Below the pieces are notes generated by a model. That model searched no databases, was not told the DNA's origin, and saw only the letters and a program-made list of their open reading frames with translations. This document shows positions 24,350-37,760 of a DNA stretch of 64,000 bases, piece by piece. A program made the position numbers and the translations under genes. Within the stretch, counting starts at the first letter, position 1; every line of letters starts with the position of its first letter. The DNA comes from Physella acuta (Eukaryota; Mollusca; Gastropoda; Physidae): NCBI RefSeq assembly GCF_028476545.1, contig NW_026731903.1:152501-216500 (forward strand). Direction: 5' to 3'.

Positions 24350-25313
24350 ATTAACTTTCATTATAAAATCAAGAAAGTATTAGGCCCTATCATAATTGAA
24401 TTATGGAAGTAATACAAGACTGACATTTTGCAGATATAAAAAGTCCGTGCTTTTCGAAATAACGTAACAAAACAAAATGTATTTTAATTCAATTAGACAG
24501 TTTTTGTTGTATTGCAAAAATATTAACGTAAAATTAAGTTGGTGTTATTTTACTGTCAGTCTTCCTTATTAATTAACAATTATTTTATTAAACTTGGGAA
24601 AATATTTGTTTATCTAAAAAAACAAGTGCCATTTTACTTTTTATGTAACCACAAAGAAGAGTTGCCACACAAAATTCAGTTTCTGTAAATTTTTGATACC
24701 ACAGCATTTCTGCGTTTATCTTTCTGCAAAACTTTGCGAGTAAGAAAAATATAGGCACGTCACTATAATATTATATTCATTTTTCAGTGCACATAGATTT
24801 AAATATTGCATTGAATCAATATTTCTTATAGATCTAATTATTAGTTATTTTTATAGACGTCTAATCACTAATCAAGTGACGACGAGCGAGTCTTGGGCAA
24901 CGAGAAGCTCACACTTAATAAAACTTATCATTATTTTATTTTATGACTTAGAGATGGCTTTTCTTTGAAGTCAAAAGATTTGTCAATTTGCTAACCAACA
25001 CAGCCCTGACTCATCGCAATTGATTTTTAAAAAAATAGCCTTGGCTGTAGACTACTCTAGATCTAGATAAAGTTTTTTTTTAAACTGTATCAAAATCGTT
25101 ATTTTTTTTTACATTAATTAATCTAGGGTGTGTGTGTGGGGGGGGGGGGGGGAGTGCCTTACTTAAGGGCAAGGCCTATACTTAACTAATAATCTATATC
25201 TTTATTAGGCCTATCTATAATTCATTTTCTTTAGCTTTTATATACAAGATAATGCTCAAATTACAAATTGCTGCTGCAGTACAAAGATTAAATAAATATG
25301 ATTTTTATTTTAG
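24350..25313. other. Upstream region of the RING gene
   Basis: AT-rich, with a G run at 25138-25152. No exon is evident. Because the exon with the start codon opens with a splice acceptor (TTTTTATTTTAG at 25302-25313), at least one untranslated exon should lie upstream. Confidence 0.4.
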
Positions 25314-25321
25314 ATCTAGTA

Positions 25322-28300
25322 ATGACTGATGATGCACTAGAACTCAGAAGTTTTGCTGAAATAGGTGCTGACATGGAAGAAAATGGGCAACAATATTGTC
25401 CATGTTGCCAACACTCATATTCCTGGGGAGATGATGAAGAATCAGAGAATGTTCCAACTGTTTTAACTTGTAGACATACTCTTTGTTCAGCTGTAAGATA
25501 TCCAATGATAGAATAATAATTATAATAGTATCTTTTATTCTTGTGGTATTTAATCATAAAACTGAAAACTTGGTCCTATATGTACTTACTTTTCTTTAAA
25601 CTTTACAACCATGTCAGTTAGACTTATTGCAATGCCAGTTATAAAATGCTGAGCTTTTTATTTTTTCTTAACTTAGTGTGTGAAGACACAGTGGCTAGAT
25701 GTGGAAACATCAGATGACACTGTATTTTGTCTAGCGTGCTCCAAAAGAGTTGGCATTATGTCATTGAAAAAAGAAGTGGAGGTAGGCCTATGTTAAAATA
25801 CTTGTTTTATAAAAAGATATGTCAGTCTAGAACTAACAAATGTGTTTGATATCTTACGTATGCACTGTCTAAAAGTAACATACTTTTTTTATGCAGATAA
25901 TCTTGTAATGTCTAGCAAATCACTACTTTTATAAATAAAAATGGAAGCAATATTTTGTTTTTATTTAAGGAGGCTGAAGATTTAGAACTAGATATACATC
26001 AAGGACAGAAGAGTGTGAAAGAAAACATGTTAGGTCTTATTACACACCCAAACAATCAGGTATGCTACTTGATCTTTAATTTTATTACCTGTATTATTAA
26101 GGTTTTGTTATATCAAAAATTTAAGCTAAAAGATTTATGATAAAAGCACAACTCCTTTTAATCCTAAATGGAATTGAAGTTAAAAAAACCTCAACAAACA
26201 CCAATGAACAAACAGGTTTTTTACTGAATTATATCTAAGTCAGTAAATCAGTTTGGTTCTTTAATATGGAGTTTGATTGAATAAAATGTATATTTTGGTT
26301 TTTATTTTTAATTGCGGGATGCAACTGTTATTTTAGATGTGTAGAAGTTGATACTAAGTCAACCTCACCTACCACAAATGTTCACTAAAATCAACTTTTT
26401 AGGACTCCCTTGTGAACATCATAAATGTAAGACCCAGTGGAAATGGGCAGGATTTCAGGGCTGAGATGAAGGAGTGATTAGTGGTGAAGAGGTTAAATAG
26501 GGTGGGGTGGTTGAAATGGAATATTGCTGTTGTCATGCATTGCAGCCAACAGGGAACTAGGTCGTCTAGTTATAAATGCTATTGTGTCTCCCTCATTTGT
26601 AGTTAATGAATCACTTCTCTAATCTGATCAGATGGAGACAGAAGAAAAGTCATCAACCACTGGCAATATGGTTACTGATGAAGGGGATGGCATATCATCA
26701 GAACTGAAAGAAGGCATTCTTCTCCAGGAGTGGGTCAATACTAACATTCCAGAAAATTTTGTATTAAGGTTGGTCTCCTCTGGCACAGAACATAACATTG
26801 GTGGGAATACTTATATACTAGATAACATTGGTACAAATGGCCTTTTGGTGCATACAAATCCTTCAGAGGGTGATGGGCTGTCACTTGGAGATCAGGAAGT
26901 TGACTCCCACTCTGTAAAGCCACATATTGAAACAGGATATCCTAGCATTAGTGAGGGTGTTACATTGCAGTCAAGTATGATAGGCTCCCCTGATTTGAAT
27001 TTAAAAGCTCTACTGCAGATGTTGGAGAAAAATTCTGAGTCCAACCTTGGAGGAAGTGCAGATAACTGTGGTATTCATCATGAAACAGAGCTGACTGATT
27101 TCCACACTACCGCCATTCAAGATAGTACACAAAACACCAGCTATATGGAAAATTTAACTGTTCAGGATAACCAAGATATTACTTTAGATGGTGTTGCCTT
27201 ATCGAATAAATCATTGTGTGATCAGCTTGAAATGGAGGATCAGTGGCGACCTGTTGATATCATGCAAAGAACATTTGTACAGAGTGAAGAAAAAGCACCC
27301 ATCAACCAACCCCTACCTTGCACTCTGTATCTCCATGGCCGGAATATTTTGCCTGTAAATGATTGCATTTCCACTCAATCTAATCATGTGCATGAAATAG
27401 GAAAAATGAATGGAGATCCCATGCAAAATGTTTGGCTAACCCAGGTGCAGAGAGGCATCCCAAAAAAAAGTAATGCTAAACCCAGACGGGGACGTAAAAA
27501 AAAACCTTTGTTCCGTCATTTTCAGTCTGAATTTTTCATGAGACCTTACCTGAAAAGAGAGAACAGCCCCCAACTGCAGCTAGTTAAATTGGTACGGCAG
27601 AGAGCACAAGAGAAGAAAGAGGAAGAAGAAAAGGCTGCTGAAAACTTGTCGATGAACAGTGATAAATTGCGGGTAGATGCCGAGAAAAGTAGCTTAGAAG
27701 ACCCTGAACTGGCTTTCATGAAAACTGTTGATATGCCTAGTGGGAAGCGAGTTGAAGATATCTATGTTGTTCCTTCCGTTTGGATCAGCAACGAGAAGAA
27801 AAATAATAGTAAACCATTTGGAAGTAAGGAACCTACGCCTTCAGTAGGATCTAATTTATTTAATTATTACTCTGGGCAGCCTTCACAGAGAATTCCTGTA
27901 CAAGTTTATTCACATGGAAACCGATCCCACTTTTTAAATTCTGGTCCGCATATGTCATACACCAAGAACTACCAAGGGTACAGTCACCGTCATTCAAGCT
28001 TACCACAGCAATCACTTCCAGTGCACACACTGAAATCACTACATTCAAATGATAACCAGACATGCAAACCAGCTCAGGGAATGTGTAAGATTATCAAAGG
28101 CCATATCATTACCACACTGAATGCTCCCAAAATTGGACCTGTCCCTACACTGAAAGATTTGTGTAAAACTGTTCTTGGTTTCCAGACGTATGCATCTTTA
28201 GATACAGCCAATGACAGCATTTACTCATATACAAATGGAAGCTCACAACTTAGTTTTCCTAAGTCTAGAGGTTATTCTGAGGAGATTCGCCAAGCAATTA

Positions 28301-31300
28301 AAAGCCCAAAGCAGTTTTTGGATATGAAATCAGCACCTGTGCACCGTGATCTGAAAATGCCGCACATAGGGTCAAAGCCCATTCAAGCTAAAGACACCTT
28401 ATGTGAAGATGATTTCCTGAAAGAGATAACCCACAAAGAGCACAATGTTGCTCATACATTTTGTGAAACTTCAAATTCTCTCCCTTGCCTTGCTGATGAC
28501 AACTGTAACAGCATTAGTGATGTGTATGATACAAGAATGGGGGATAAATATAGTGATTCTGAAGAAACACTACCAGAAAATCCGCTAGTATCAGAGGATA
28601 TAAAGAAACTAGAAAGGTCAAAATCAGCTTTAAATGACTGTGATCTCTCTTACGGTGGTGACTACAAGGTTGACTTGACTAGTTTTGATGATATGAAGGA
28701 TGCCAGCTCCACACATGTTAACTCAGTGAGTAATTTCAAAGACGGCCTGAAAGGTGTATGCCAGGGAAGTAGTTCCACAACAAATGTCATTACTAGCAAC
28801 AGCGATTACGTCATTCCCATAGTCAGTTACAAACTTAAAGAGCCTATCTTAAATAATTTTATGAACAATCCTAAAAAAGATCTTAGACCGCAAGAAACTC
28901 ACTTTATGAAGAATGATTCCAACAAGATGAACTCGAGGTTTAGGAATGCGCTTTATCCACAGAGCTCTTATCCCCTATATTTAGATACACAATCCACATC
29001 CACAGATGAGACAACTGAAGGTGAACAAGTAGGTTTACCAACACTAGTATCCATTGCCAAACAAATTAAATGCCTCTCTTCATTTGAACCACTAAACAAG
29101 CAGCTTTCAAATTTAGCAGCATCTCTGAATTTGCTGTGCAATGCAGAGAAGACACTCTATGAGTCAAATTTTGTTATTTTTCGGCAAATGAAGACAGAAA
29201 ATGAATCCAAGTTGGGCCGTTTAAACATGTGTATTAGAAAACTTGGTGACTCAATAATCACCATCGGCTGCACACTACAACAGTGGTCCAAACCAACAAA
29301 TAATCGCTGCTTCAAAACTATGGGAGTTCTAACCGATTTGTACAACTCAAATATAGTTGGGTTGATTGAGTTAATTACTCCTTACTTTCACTACATCTGT
29401 GAGCTTATTGCTTCTTGTCACTCAGATATTATGATGTGGAACAAAGATGCAAGTAATGACCATTCCAGCTGTTTGGAGGACTCTGCTCCTATTGATTCTT
29501 CAGTATGGCAAGATCTTAATGTTGAAAACACAGGAACTGGCACAAGCTGTTCCAAGCCAGTATCTACATTCACCTACAGTGAAACATCAAAATCCTCATC
29601 TCCAAAAGATTTTTCGCGGCAAGAGTATGACCGTTCTTTATCTTCTGAAGAATTTATGGAAAGTGAAGCCTCCAATTCAGGGCACACAAGTGCAAAAACA
29701 TCCCCGAAACTAAAATCCTTAGCAAACACAAAGCGAGGGAGACCTCTTGGATCAAAAAATGGCCAGAGAAAGTCTAAAGGAATCCAGCTAAAAAATAAAT
29801 TGAAAAGAAGAAGTCCCTTGATGTCAGGAAATCAAAATTTCCACAATTCTTCTGGTATTTGTCAGCCTAGCATGATTCTCCCTAACACCATTCTTGTCAG
29901 TATGTCTTCAGAAAATTTCTGGAATGAAGCCAGTGCTACTATTCTTGATCAGCCCCAAAGCTCTACTCACCTTTCATCCAATCATGATAATGAAAATGCT
30001 GACCTTAAGCAAGAGATGTCATCAATGCAGGAAGCACCAGCAAGTTGGGTGCTGCCTTCTGGAATGGTAGATAACTGTCAAAGTTTGCCAATGCATTTGA
30101 ACATTTCCCCTGTGCAGACTGCAGATACAACTCTTTCTTTATTGGATCAGGAATACACTAGCAATTTAGATGGTAAGTCTGGCATTAAATAAAGGTGTGT
30201 ATTTCTTTAAAATAAAGCAGATATTTTTTTAAAGAATGAATTTAAATCTTTAACACTCACTTGATGTGAAGTAGATAAAAATTCATTCCAGTTTTTTTTT
30301 AGAAATTTAGAAGTACTCCACTTTTTTTAAGATGGAATCAGGCTTTATGGAATCTTTAACTTTTCCCTTGTAGATTGTTGTTTAAAATAATAAATTAAAA
30401 TACAAAAATTTTGCAGTTGAAAATATTGCCTCTCATTGTCTCAAACACAAAATTACTCTAATAATGTTTTTTGTTATTATATTGTTTTTTAAATACTGTA
30501 TGGTTTTGTTGTTGTGATATTAATTTTAATTTACAAAAAGGATTACTTAAAATAATTTTCCCAGCCTATCCAATTTTTAAGTTTTCACATGCTAAAAAAA
30601 AAAATTAAATATCAATTCACAGCAGTACCAGATCTGATAGACACCTCAATACACAAAGGCATGAATGATGATTGCAGCCCCAACAAGAAGTTAAAATATC
30701 AGGGTAATGTACCTGGAAATACTTTTACCTAGATCTAAATTAGTCAAATGAATTATGTGAAGACACATAAACTAGGTTGTTGCTTGACCTACTTTTTTAA
30801 GCTGTTGCCTTTGTAATAATGGCCGCTGAAAAAAAAATCCAAATTTTCATATTGTTACTAAGGTTATTTCAAAACTGTATATTGTAATTAGATATTGTCA
30901 AATTAAACAACAACTAACATGTTTTGACCTTCACCTGAAGAAAAAATAGAAGGTTGAAATGAGGCTTATTTTAATGTCTTCTTCATGATAAATGTGACAT
31001 TAACTAATGAGCATGTTTTAATTTAATTTTCCTCTTCTTTTTAATTAGAAAAAGTTTCAGCACAATAACTTTAAATGTATGAAAACAGAGCACTATACAT
31101 TTCTAATCAACATTTTTATAACTCACAGATAACACCATTGTGTCGGATGATTGCTCCAATATTGTTTTCACACTGCCAAAAGGGATCAACATTGTGCTGA
31201 GGGATAGCTCTACTGACAACACAGAAGAGGACATGAATATTGCAGCCAGTGATCCCAGCAACCAAGATGAGGCTATTGGTCATGTGGAGGAGCTTCACAA

Positions 31301-31682
31301 CTTTCAGAACAGTATCTATTACATCAAAGGTGCTGACAATTCAGATGACGAATTACAGTTAGACCATCAAATTTTTTCTGGCACCCTAATTAGATCATTA
31401 AAAGAGAATACAGAGATGCAGGATAAATACCAAATATCTTTTATGCAAGATTGTTCCAATGCTGAGCTTGAAGATAATGTAAAGGATTTAATGGATAGTT
31501 CATCGTTTGACACGTCTATCAGTGGGGACAAAATAAAGAACGAAATCTCTGAAAGTTATTCTCGTAATGTGAATGATAGCATAGGGGATCTGTGTCAGAA
31601 TGATGAATTTGACATGAATATGAATTATGATGAGAATAATGTATCTATTTTACATACTAGATCTTTTGATGAGCATCTTTAA
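25322..31682 (+). CDS. RING-finger protein with AT-hooks, 1513 residues, function unknown
   Basis: Six coding exons with consistent phases: 25322-25492, 25677-25781, 25970-26059, 26632-30172, 30623-30703, 31129-31682 (4542 bases). A C3HC4 RING lies at residues 26-78: C26-x2-C29, C50-x-H52-x2-C55, C58, C75-x2-C78, matching ubiquitin E3 ligases. It spans the first two exons. The rest is mostly low-complexity and probably disordered. A basic KPRRGRKKKP at about residue 405 and a canonical AT-hook KRGRPLGSKNGQRKSKG at about 1156 suggest a nuclear, DNA-associated protein. A leucine-rich, probably helical block at about 922-1058 (LPTLVSIAKQIKCLSSFEPL onward) is the best candidate for a second folded domain. 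Exon 5 is 81 bases with phase 1 at both ends, so it can be skipped without a frameshift. I do not recognise an orthologue. Confidence 0.88.
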
Positions 31683-32005
31683 AATAGTTCTATAAATATT
31701 TAGTTTTTGATGTCAGCTATTACATTACATGCATTATTGTATAAATATACTAGACCATTGTCATAGTCATTTTTGTAATAGCTACCAGTAACATTTAGGT
31801 ACTACGAATGCCAGTAGGGCACCAGGTAGATTTTATTTATTTTTGCTGTTTTTACGAACCTGACCCTATAACTAGCCTTCACTTTAATAGTGATACAATC
31901 ATAGAAAAAACATTTTATTTCCCTGATCGAATTCTTTATAGATCCCGTATTTGTATATACTAATTTTTTAATCTGTTCTAACATACTGGAAAATTTTTAC
32001 CCAAA

Positions 32006-32011
32006 AATAAA
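32006..32011 (+). terminator. Candidate polyadenylation signal of the RING gene
   Basis: AATAAA about 325 bases after the stop codon, followed by a GT-rich stretch (ACTTGTGTGTATT). The following 2 kb to the PRDX6 stop is AT-rich and holds nothing else recognisable. Confidence 0.55.
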
Positions 32012-33985
32012 ACTTGTGTGTATTATTATAAAACATAATAGTTTAAAATACGGGATACATTACATGATACTTAAATTTAGTATCAAACTATTGCAGTTCT
32101 GTTCTTGTGATTCAAACTATTTCATTATTTAAAGTTTGCATGTAACTAATTATAAGCTGAAATCAAATAGTGTTTTTTTTTTTACCATTGTGTATTACTG
32201 GTACACAACATTTAAAATTTTTTAATTCTTAGGCCCTATTTAGATATTCATAATCATAGTTATGTACTTAAAAAGTATTTGTGTGTTTTATTTGTGTGTT
32301 CAGAAAATGAATTAGACATTAGCTTGTAACTGTGTTAAATGTCATTTGAAAATATGTTTAATATAATTTAGTTGAGAATAGTTTCAGATTTTATATTAAA
32401 TTAGCAATTTAAAGAACAAACATTTCAACAATGGCTCTCATTGAATATAAATTATATGTTTGGCATAGCTACATTTTTAAGTAACATGTACAGTATTCAG
32501 TCTTTGCTGTTTTTTTTATGGCCATTATCTGTGTTAGTGAGTCATAAAATACTTAAGTGGGAAGGGCAACTGATAAACTCATTGCTATCTAACATTTGTT
32601 GATATCAGCATTTTAGTTTTAGTGGTAGTTAAAACATGATATGTGCTATTCAGTTAAATGGGTAAAGAGAAACAATGGCCTTTTTTTAGTAACATATAGG
32701 CTGATTGTTTTCAACTAAATATAGATCTATAATTCAGATTCTTTTTTTTTTGCTTTGTAACTTAAGAATCTAGCATTGAAATGATCTCACCATATATACT
32801 AGGATTTACTGACCAAAATTGTTAGCCAGTTAACTTAATTTTTTGGTCAATGGATTTTTTCCTTTGGTTGAACATCGTTAATCTACATTTCTGAATGCTA
32901 AAAAATAAAATTTACAGGATACTGACATAATTTCAGTAATATTAAGAATGCTTCATATGAACATTTTGTATGTCTAATTCAGAAAATAGTTGTTGCTGCA
33001 TCACCCTACTGCTATATATTAACTGTGATAATTTACCTTTCATACAATTATCTGATAACTTGTAAGATAACATTAAACCCCTAAGTGATAAGTTGCATGT
33101 AGTTTATATTTTTTTCTTTCAGAGCATCTTCAGTTATTTTATTTACAGTTTAGTTTGGCCCATATTAACTTTAAGACCGAAGCCTTCATCATTGGATGTC
33201 ACTTTATGATATCCTTTGAAATATTCCAATAATTAAATAATGAAAATATCCAGTTTGTTATTTTATAAACAGTGTACATTAAAGTTGCTACTGTTATAGT
33301 CAGTGTGTTTGTTTCTTTTTCATAGTATGAATACAAATCAGACTTCACCCTCCCCTCAAAGTACATGTGCCTACAAATGTTTGTCTTGATGATATTGAAA
33401 TTAAGTTATGCAAATGAAAACAATCACTATTAATATACTTCTTGGTAAGCCATGGTTGCAGTTAAAATATAACACCAAGGTATAGTAATTGGCATGGCCT
33501 AGTAGACATGTTGCTGGAACCATTGCTTCAGTTCACAAACATTCAAGCTCAAAACATGTACACAATGTAAGAATAATTAATAACTTGTAGTTTTAAAAAT
33601 AATTTTTTGTATTTATTTGAATCACAATAAAATGTAACAAATATGAGCCCAAACCATGTTTAGCAACTGGTCATTGAAATAACATTTATAAAACCATTAA
33701 ACATTGTTTTGCTTTGGTTACATGGATCAAATAGAAACAATGACCATTTCAAATACTTGATATGCATAGTGGTTGTTGATAAATAAAGGCAATAGCCTGA
33801 TATGATAAAAATAAATGATTTTTATAACAAACAAAAAACAAACCCAAACTTATGGCATATAATTAGTATTGGATAATTATAGCTCCGTGAACTAAAAATC
33901 ATCACTTTTAACTCATTTGTTAAAGTGGAAACATTAATGCAAAAATAAGTGAAATAGTATCAATAAGTAAATTTTTTATAACAAT

Positions 33986-36468
33986 TTATTTTGGCTGGGT
34001 AGTTAAGCGCAGATACTCTTTTCCAGAAGGAAGTGTACGAACTTCATGATCAGGGAAAAGCTGCTCAGCTTCTTCTTTGGATACAGATGGAATCACCATA
34101 CATTTATCTCCATTCTGCCAATCCACTGGTGTGGCTACTTTTCTGGTGGCAGTTAACTGAAGTGAGTCAATGACCCTCAAAATTTCACTAATTGACAGAA
34201 AAATAAAGAGAATATGTCAAAATTAATATTGTTAGCCAGTAATGAATAACAATCTAAAAGATATTTTTAATTTGATCAATAAACTGATGACAAGAAATGC
34301 ATAATATGGTAAATACATGTCCAAACAACAAGACAAATGCATTTAATGTGAATTCATTTAGCACTTAAAGCCCTGAAAGAATCATATTTAACTTACTTGA
34401 AATTACGACCAGTAGTAGCAGGATACAGGATAGAGAGTTTCAATTTCTTGTCTGGTCCAATAATAAACACAGCACGGGCAGTAAGAGGAAGTCCCTCTTT
34501 GGTTTTCTCGTCTGGGTCAATCATACCAAGTTCAACTGCTAACTCTCTCTTCTCATCAGCAATGATTGGGTAAGGAAGTTTGCTTGCTGAGCAGCCAGCA
34601 TATTCAAGGACATCCTTCAAAGAAATTTTTTTTAATAGTTAGACCTACTGTAAGAAATATTTTAAGTACTGTACTGGAAGCCATACAGATAAGTAGGATT
34701 AGCAGTCATAAATCAAATGTTCAGATGATTAATTCTAACATTTACTCAAACCCACAACTTACATGCCAAAACAAATCATTAGTACAAATCACTCTATACA
34801 TTAACAATACTTTATCCCTTCAAATTAAATGTATGCTAATGTTGAGGCTGACTGTCCTAACCAAGTAACAGCAAAAATAGATGAATTAACCAAAAGAGAA
34901 GAGACTTAGGGGTCATCCATAAATGACGTCACACTCGTAGGGGGGAGGGGGGGTCCGTAATTTTGTGACGATGTGTGATGAGGGGGAGGGGGGGGGGGGG
35001 GTTCAGATGTTGCGACGTCACATTTTTGCATTATAAAAAAGCAATGTTAGAAAACGAATTTTAGACGTTATTTCGCGTTTTAGATAACTGTTTTAATAAA
35101 TTGTAATAGTTTAGACAAGATTTTGGAAAAATATCGATGTTTTAAAAAATTCAACTGCAATTTTGAGGGGGGTTGTAGGTTGAGGTGTGACGTCATTTTA
35201 GGGGGGGGGGGGGGTCTGGCTTTTTGTGACGACGTGTGACGGAGGGGAGGAGGTAAAAATCGTCAAAAAAAGCGTGACGTCATTTATGGATGACCCCTTA
35301 TGTTCTTATGGTGCAAAAATGTGCCATCATTCACTACATACCTTGCCCCATCCAATGTGGCTTGTCACATCATCACATGACAAGGCAATCAGTTTCACAT
35401 CCCTTCTTTTAAACTCAGGTTCAAGGTTCACAACTCTAGCTAACTCAGTGGTGCAAACTGGAGTATAGTCAGCTGGATGAGAGAACAATATAGCCCATCT
35501 GAAAGAAATGAAAAACAAATTTTAATAATCACAAAAGCTTATAAAACAATTAATAATCCCTTAACTTATCCATAACATATTGACAAGGTAGTCGACTTGT
35601 TATTAATTATGTAATATTTTAATACCTCCAAGATGCCAAGCAACAACCAACAAAAAAGTGGTCGGACAAATATGTACAATATATATATAGAATTATAGAT
35701 TAGCATGTATGATGGAACTTGATGAGGATCAGCATCCTAGCTGGATGATTAGCATTGTCAAGTTGCGCAATTCTAGTCTAACACTGGTAAAAAGCTAAAA
35801 CTAAGAGAACACTTCCTTAACCTGCATGGAGGTGGAAAATACACTAACACAACACTTAACACTAGCTGAATATAGATCTAGACGTCTAGATCTATTGAAT
35901 ATAAATAATATTTTAGGCCCCTAACAAAAAAAAAACAAAAAATAAATGTAGATCTAGAATCTAGATCTAGATCTAGTAGATTTTAAGTAGATCTAGATTA
36001 AGTCAGTTTAATTATTGCTGCTATTAATTAAGGTTAAGTAGATCTAGCTAGATTAGTAGTATGTAGATCTAGGCCTAAAAATAAATTATTAATTAGGCCT
36101 AATTACACTAGTAATTAGTAATTAGATCTAAAACATAGACCTAGAATCTAGATCTGAGATCAGCAGATCTAGATCTCTAGAAAGATCTTGAGTCTAGAAC
36201 TCTAGGCCTAGATCTAGATCGAGATTCTACACAGTCACAACTGTACAACAAAGGCCGTCAAAGGCACAAGCAGACCCACACACATTGATTAAAAAAAAAA
36301 GATTTCTATCAAAACACAAAAGATTCTTCAAGACAGACTCTGCGACTAGACTAGAAATCTAGATCAGAAATTCTCTTACGAAGAACCAATCCAATCGTGA
36401 AACTTTTCAATCTTTCCTTCTGATGTATCAGCGGAGAAGTTAGGAAATACGTCGCCAAGTTTAACCAT
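33986..36468 (-). CDS. PRDX6: 1-Cys peroxiredoxin (peroxiredoxin-6), 221 residues
   Basis: Reduces hydrogen peroxide and lipid hydroperoxides; in vertebrates also a phospholipase A2. Exons, minus strand: 36468-36380, 35498-35342, 34614-34397, 34187-33986; phases agree and give 222 codons with stop (vertebrate proteins have 224 residues). The thioredoxin-fold N-terminus holds the peroxidatic motif [15 protein letters not shown], with Cys45 and His37 equivalent to human Cys47 and His39. Later family blocks: [31 protein letters not shown] and [10 protein letters not shown]. The human lipase motif GDSWG reads GSSWA here: the serine is kept but the last glycine is replaced, so phospholipase activity is uncertain. 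There is no signal peptide, consistent with a cytosolic enzyme. Intron 1 is filled with AGATCT motifs; intron 2 carries a MITE. Confidence 0.97.
34909..35297. mobile_element. 389-bp MITE with GGGGTCATCCATAAATGACG ends, in PRDX6 intron 2
   Basis: GGGGTCATCCATAAATGACG (then TCAC) at 34909 is repeated inverted at the end (35297). TTA flanks both sides (34906-34908 and 35298-35300); a 3-bp TTA/TAA target duplication is the hallmark of PIF/Harbinger elements. The interior has G runs and GTGACGACGTGTGACG. No transposase. A single end of a relative is at 23826-23892. Confidence 0.75.
35870..36240. repeat. Dense AGATCT/TCTAGA motif cluster in PRDX6 intron 1
   Basis: Dozens of overlapping AGATCTAGATCT-type hexamers with irregular spacers. 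Smaller clusters occur at 12950-13010, 21825-21895, 22205-22395 and 37520-37570. The motif is its own reverse complement and is typical of planorbid snail DNA as I recall it. Confidence 0.7.
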
Positions 36469-36979
36469 TTTTGCTTTTATTTTTAGAATCTGCTAAACGG
36501 ATCTGTCGGCTAGCTACGTTGGATGTTCCAATGACGACGAAGCTCGCGCTAGATCGTTGTTTGCCGGTTTAACCTTTGAACTATAGGTACTTGTGTTCAA
36601 GGCCCAGCGGTTCAAAAAATGTAAGAGTATTAGGCCTACCTCACTTGGATGTTGACGTAGAATAGATAAAAGAAGAGCAAATCGCGGGGCGAGGGATGTT
36701 GTTAATTTTAGGGGATCGTACATAAATATTACATCTAAATAACATGGCATAAAATTAGCCAATTCCGCTATTGATATCATCACATGAAGAAAGTCCCCCC
36801 CCCCTCCCCGAACGAAAGGAATTTATATTGAAAATTTAGTCCGCGCCTTTTAGACAGCCTTTTAATATAGCGTATTTTTAAATTGTATATTTAAACGCGC
36901 GCAACGAAAACAAAATGCTTTCAAGACAAGGTTTGTAAAAATAAGTAGATCAGGTTTTGGTCTAGATATACCTATTTCT

Positions 36980-37022
36980 TTCAGCCTTTTTTCTCCAGGG
37001 TGGAGGGGGGGGGGGACTTTCA
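36980..37022 (+). mobile_element. Fragments of the G-run-rich MITE (also at 36787-36860)
   Basis: TTTCTTTCAGCCTTTTTTCT followed by a G run is the left end of the GTTTCTTCCAG family. A reversed body piece (C run, CCCGAACGAAAGGAATTTAT) lies at 36795-36830. Both are upstream of PRDX6. Confidence 0.5.
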
Positions 37023-37104
37023 GGTTTCACGTTATTGAAACAAATACTAAATTTTAGGCCTATCAAAAGTCCCTAATTTGGTAAAATTCCATTTCAGCGT
37101 ATTT

Positions 37105-37760
37105 TATTCGCCGTTTCACGTTCACCTCCAGTTGAGCGTATTTTATTATAAACACAACCACAACACACAAAAAAACGTTAGGAAAACACTAGGATTGGAA
37201 TCATTAGATGATAGATATAGATCTACTAATTTTTTATGAATGTGTTTTGATAAATTATAAATTAGCATTACAGTTCCAATTAAATAGCGTGTGATCGTCG
37301 GCGTGAGAAAATTCCTACATGTCAAGGGTTCACCGTGAGTTCACTTTCAATTTGACTTTAATTATCAGCAAACGTCATAGCTTAGGGACACTTAGGGTCA
37401 TTGTGAGTTCAAGTATGTTAATTTATAGTATCATGCCTTGCAATTATGCGTTTCTACTTTACCCATTGCCATGAAAATCTTAACTGACACGAACATATTT
37501 TCAAGACAAAAAAAAGATAAATCTAGATCTAGATATAAAATTAATAAATAGATCTAGATCTAGATCTAGTACACATTCAATATTCCAATTTTTTTGATTT
37601 TCTGAAGTTTTGACAAAATTAATTAAAAAAAAAAAACTAAACCAAAAATTAAAATTCATAAAGAAATAGGCCGAGTGATTTCCTAACGTTTTTGTGAGTT
37701 TCGGTTGTGTTTAAAATAAAAACTGGAGGTGAACGTGAAGCGGGGAATAAATAAAGCAGC
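37105..37760. mobile_element. ~650-bp element with long imperfect inverted arms
   Basis: The left arm (TTTCACGTTCACCTCCAG, AAACACAACC, AACGTTAGGAAA; about 37105-37195) recurs inverted on the right (TTTCCTAACGTTTTTG, GGTTGTGTTT, CTGGAGGTGAACGTGAAG; about 37675-37760). The interior is AT-rich with AGATCT motifs and no ORF. Probably a MITE or fold-back element; the outer boundaries are unclear. Confidence 0.55.
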
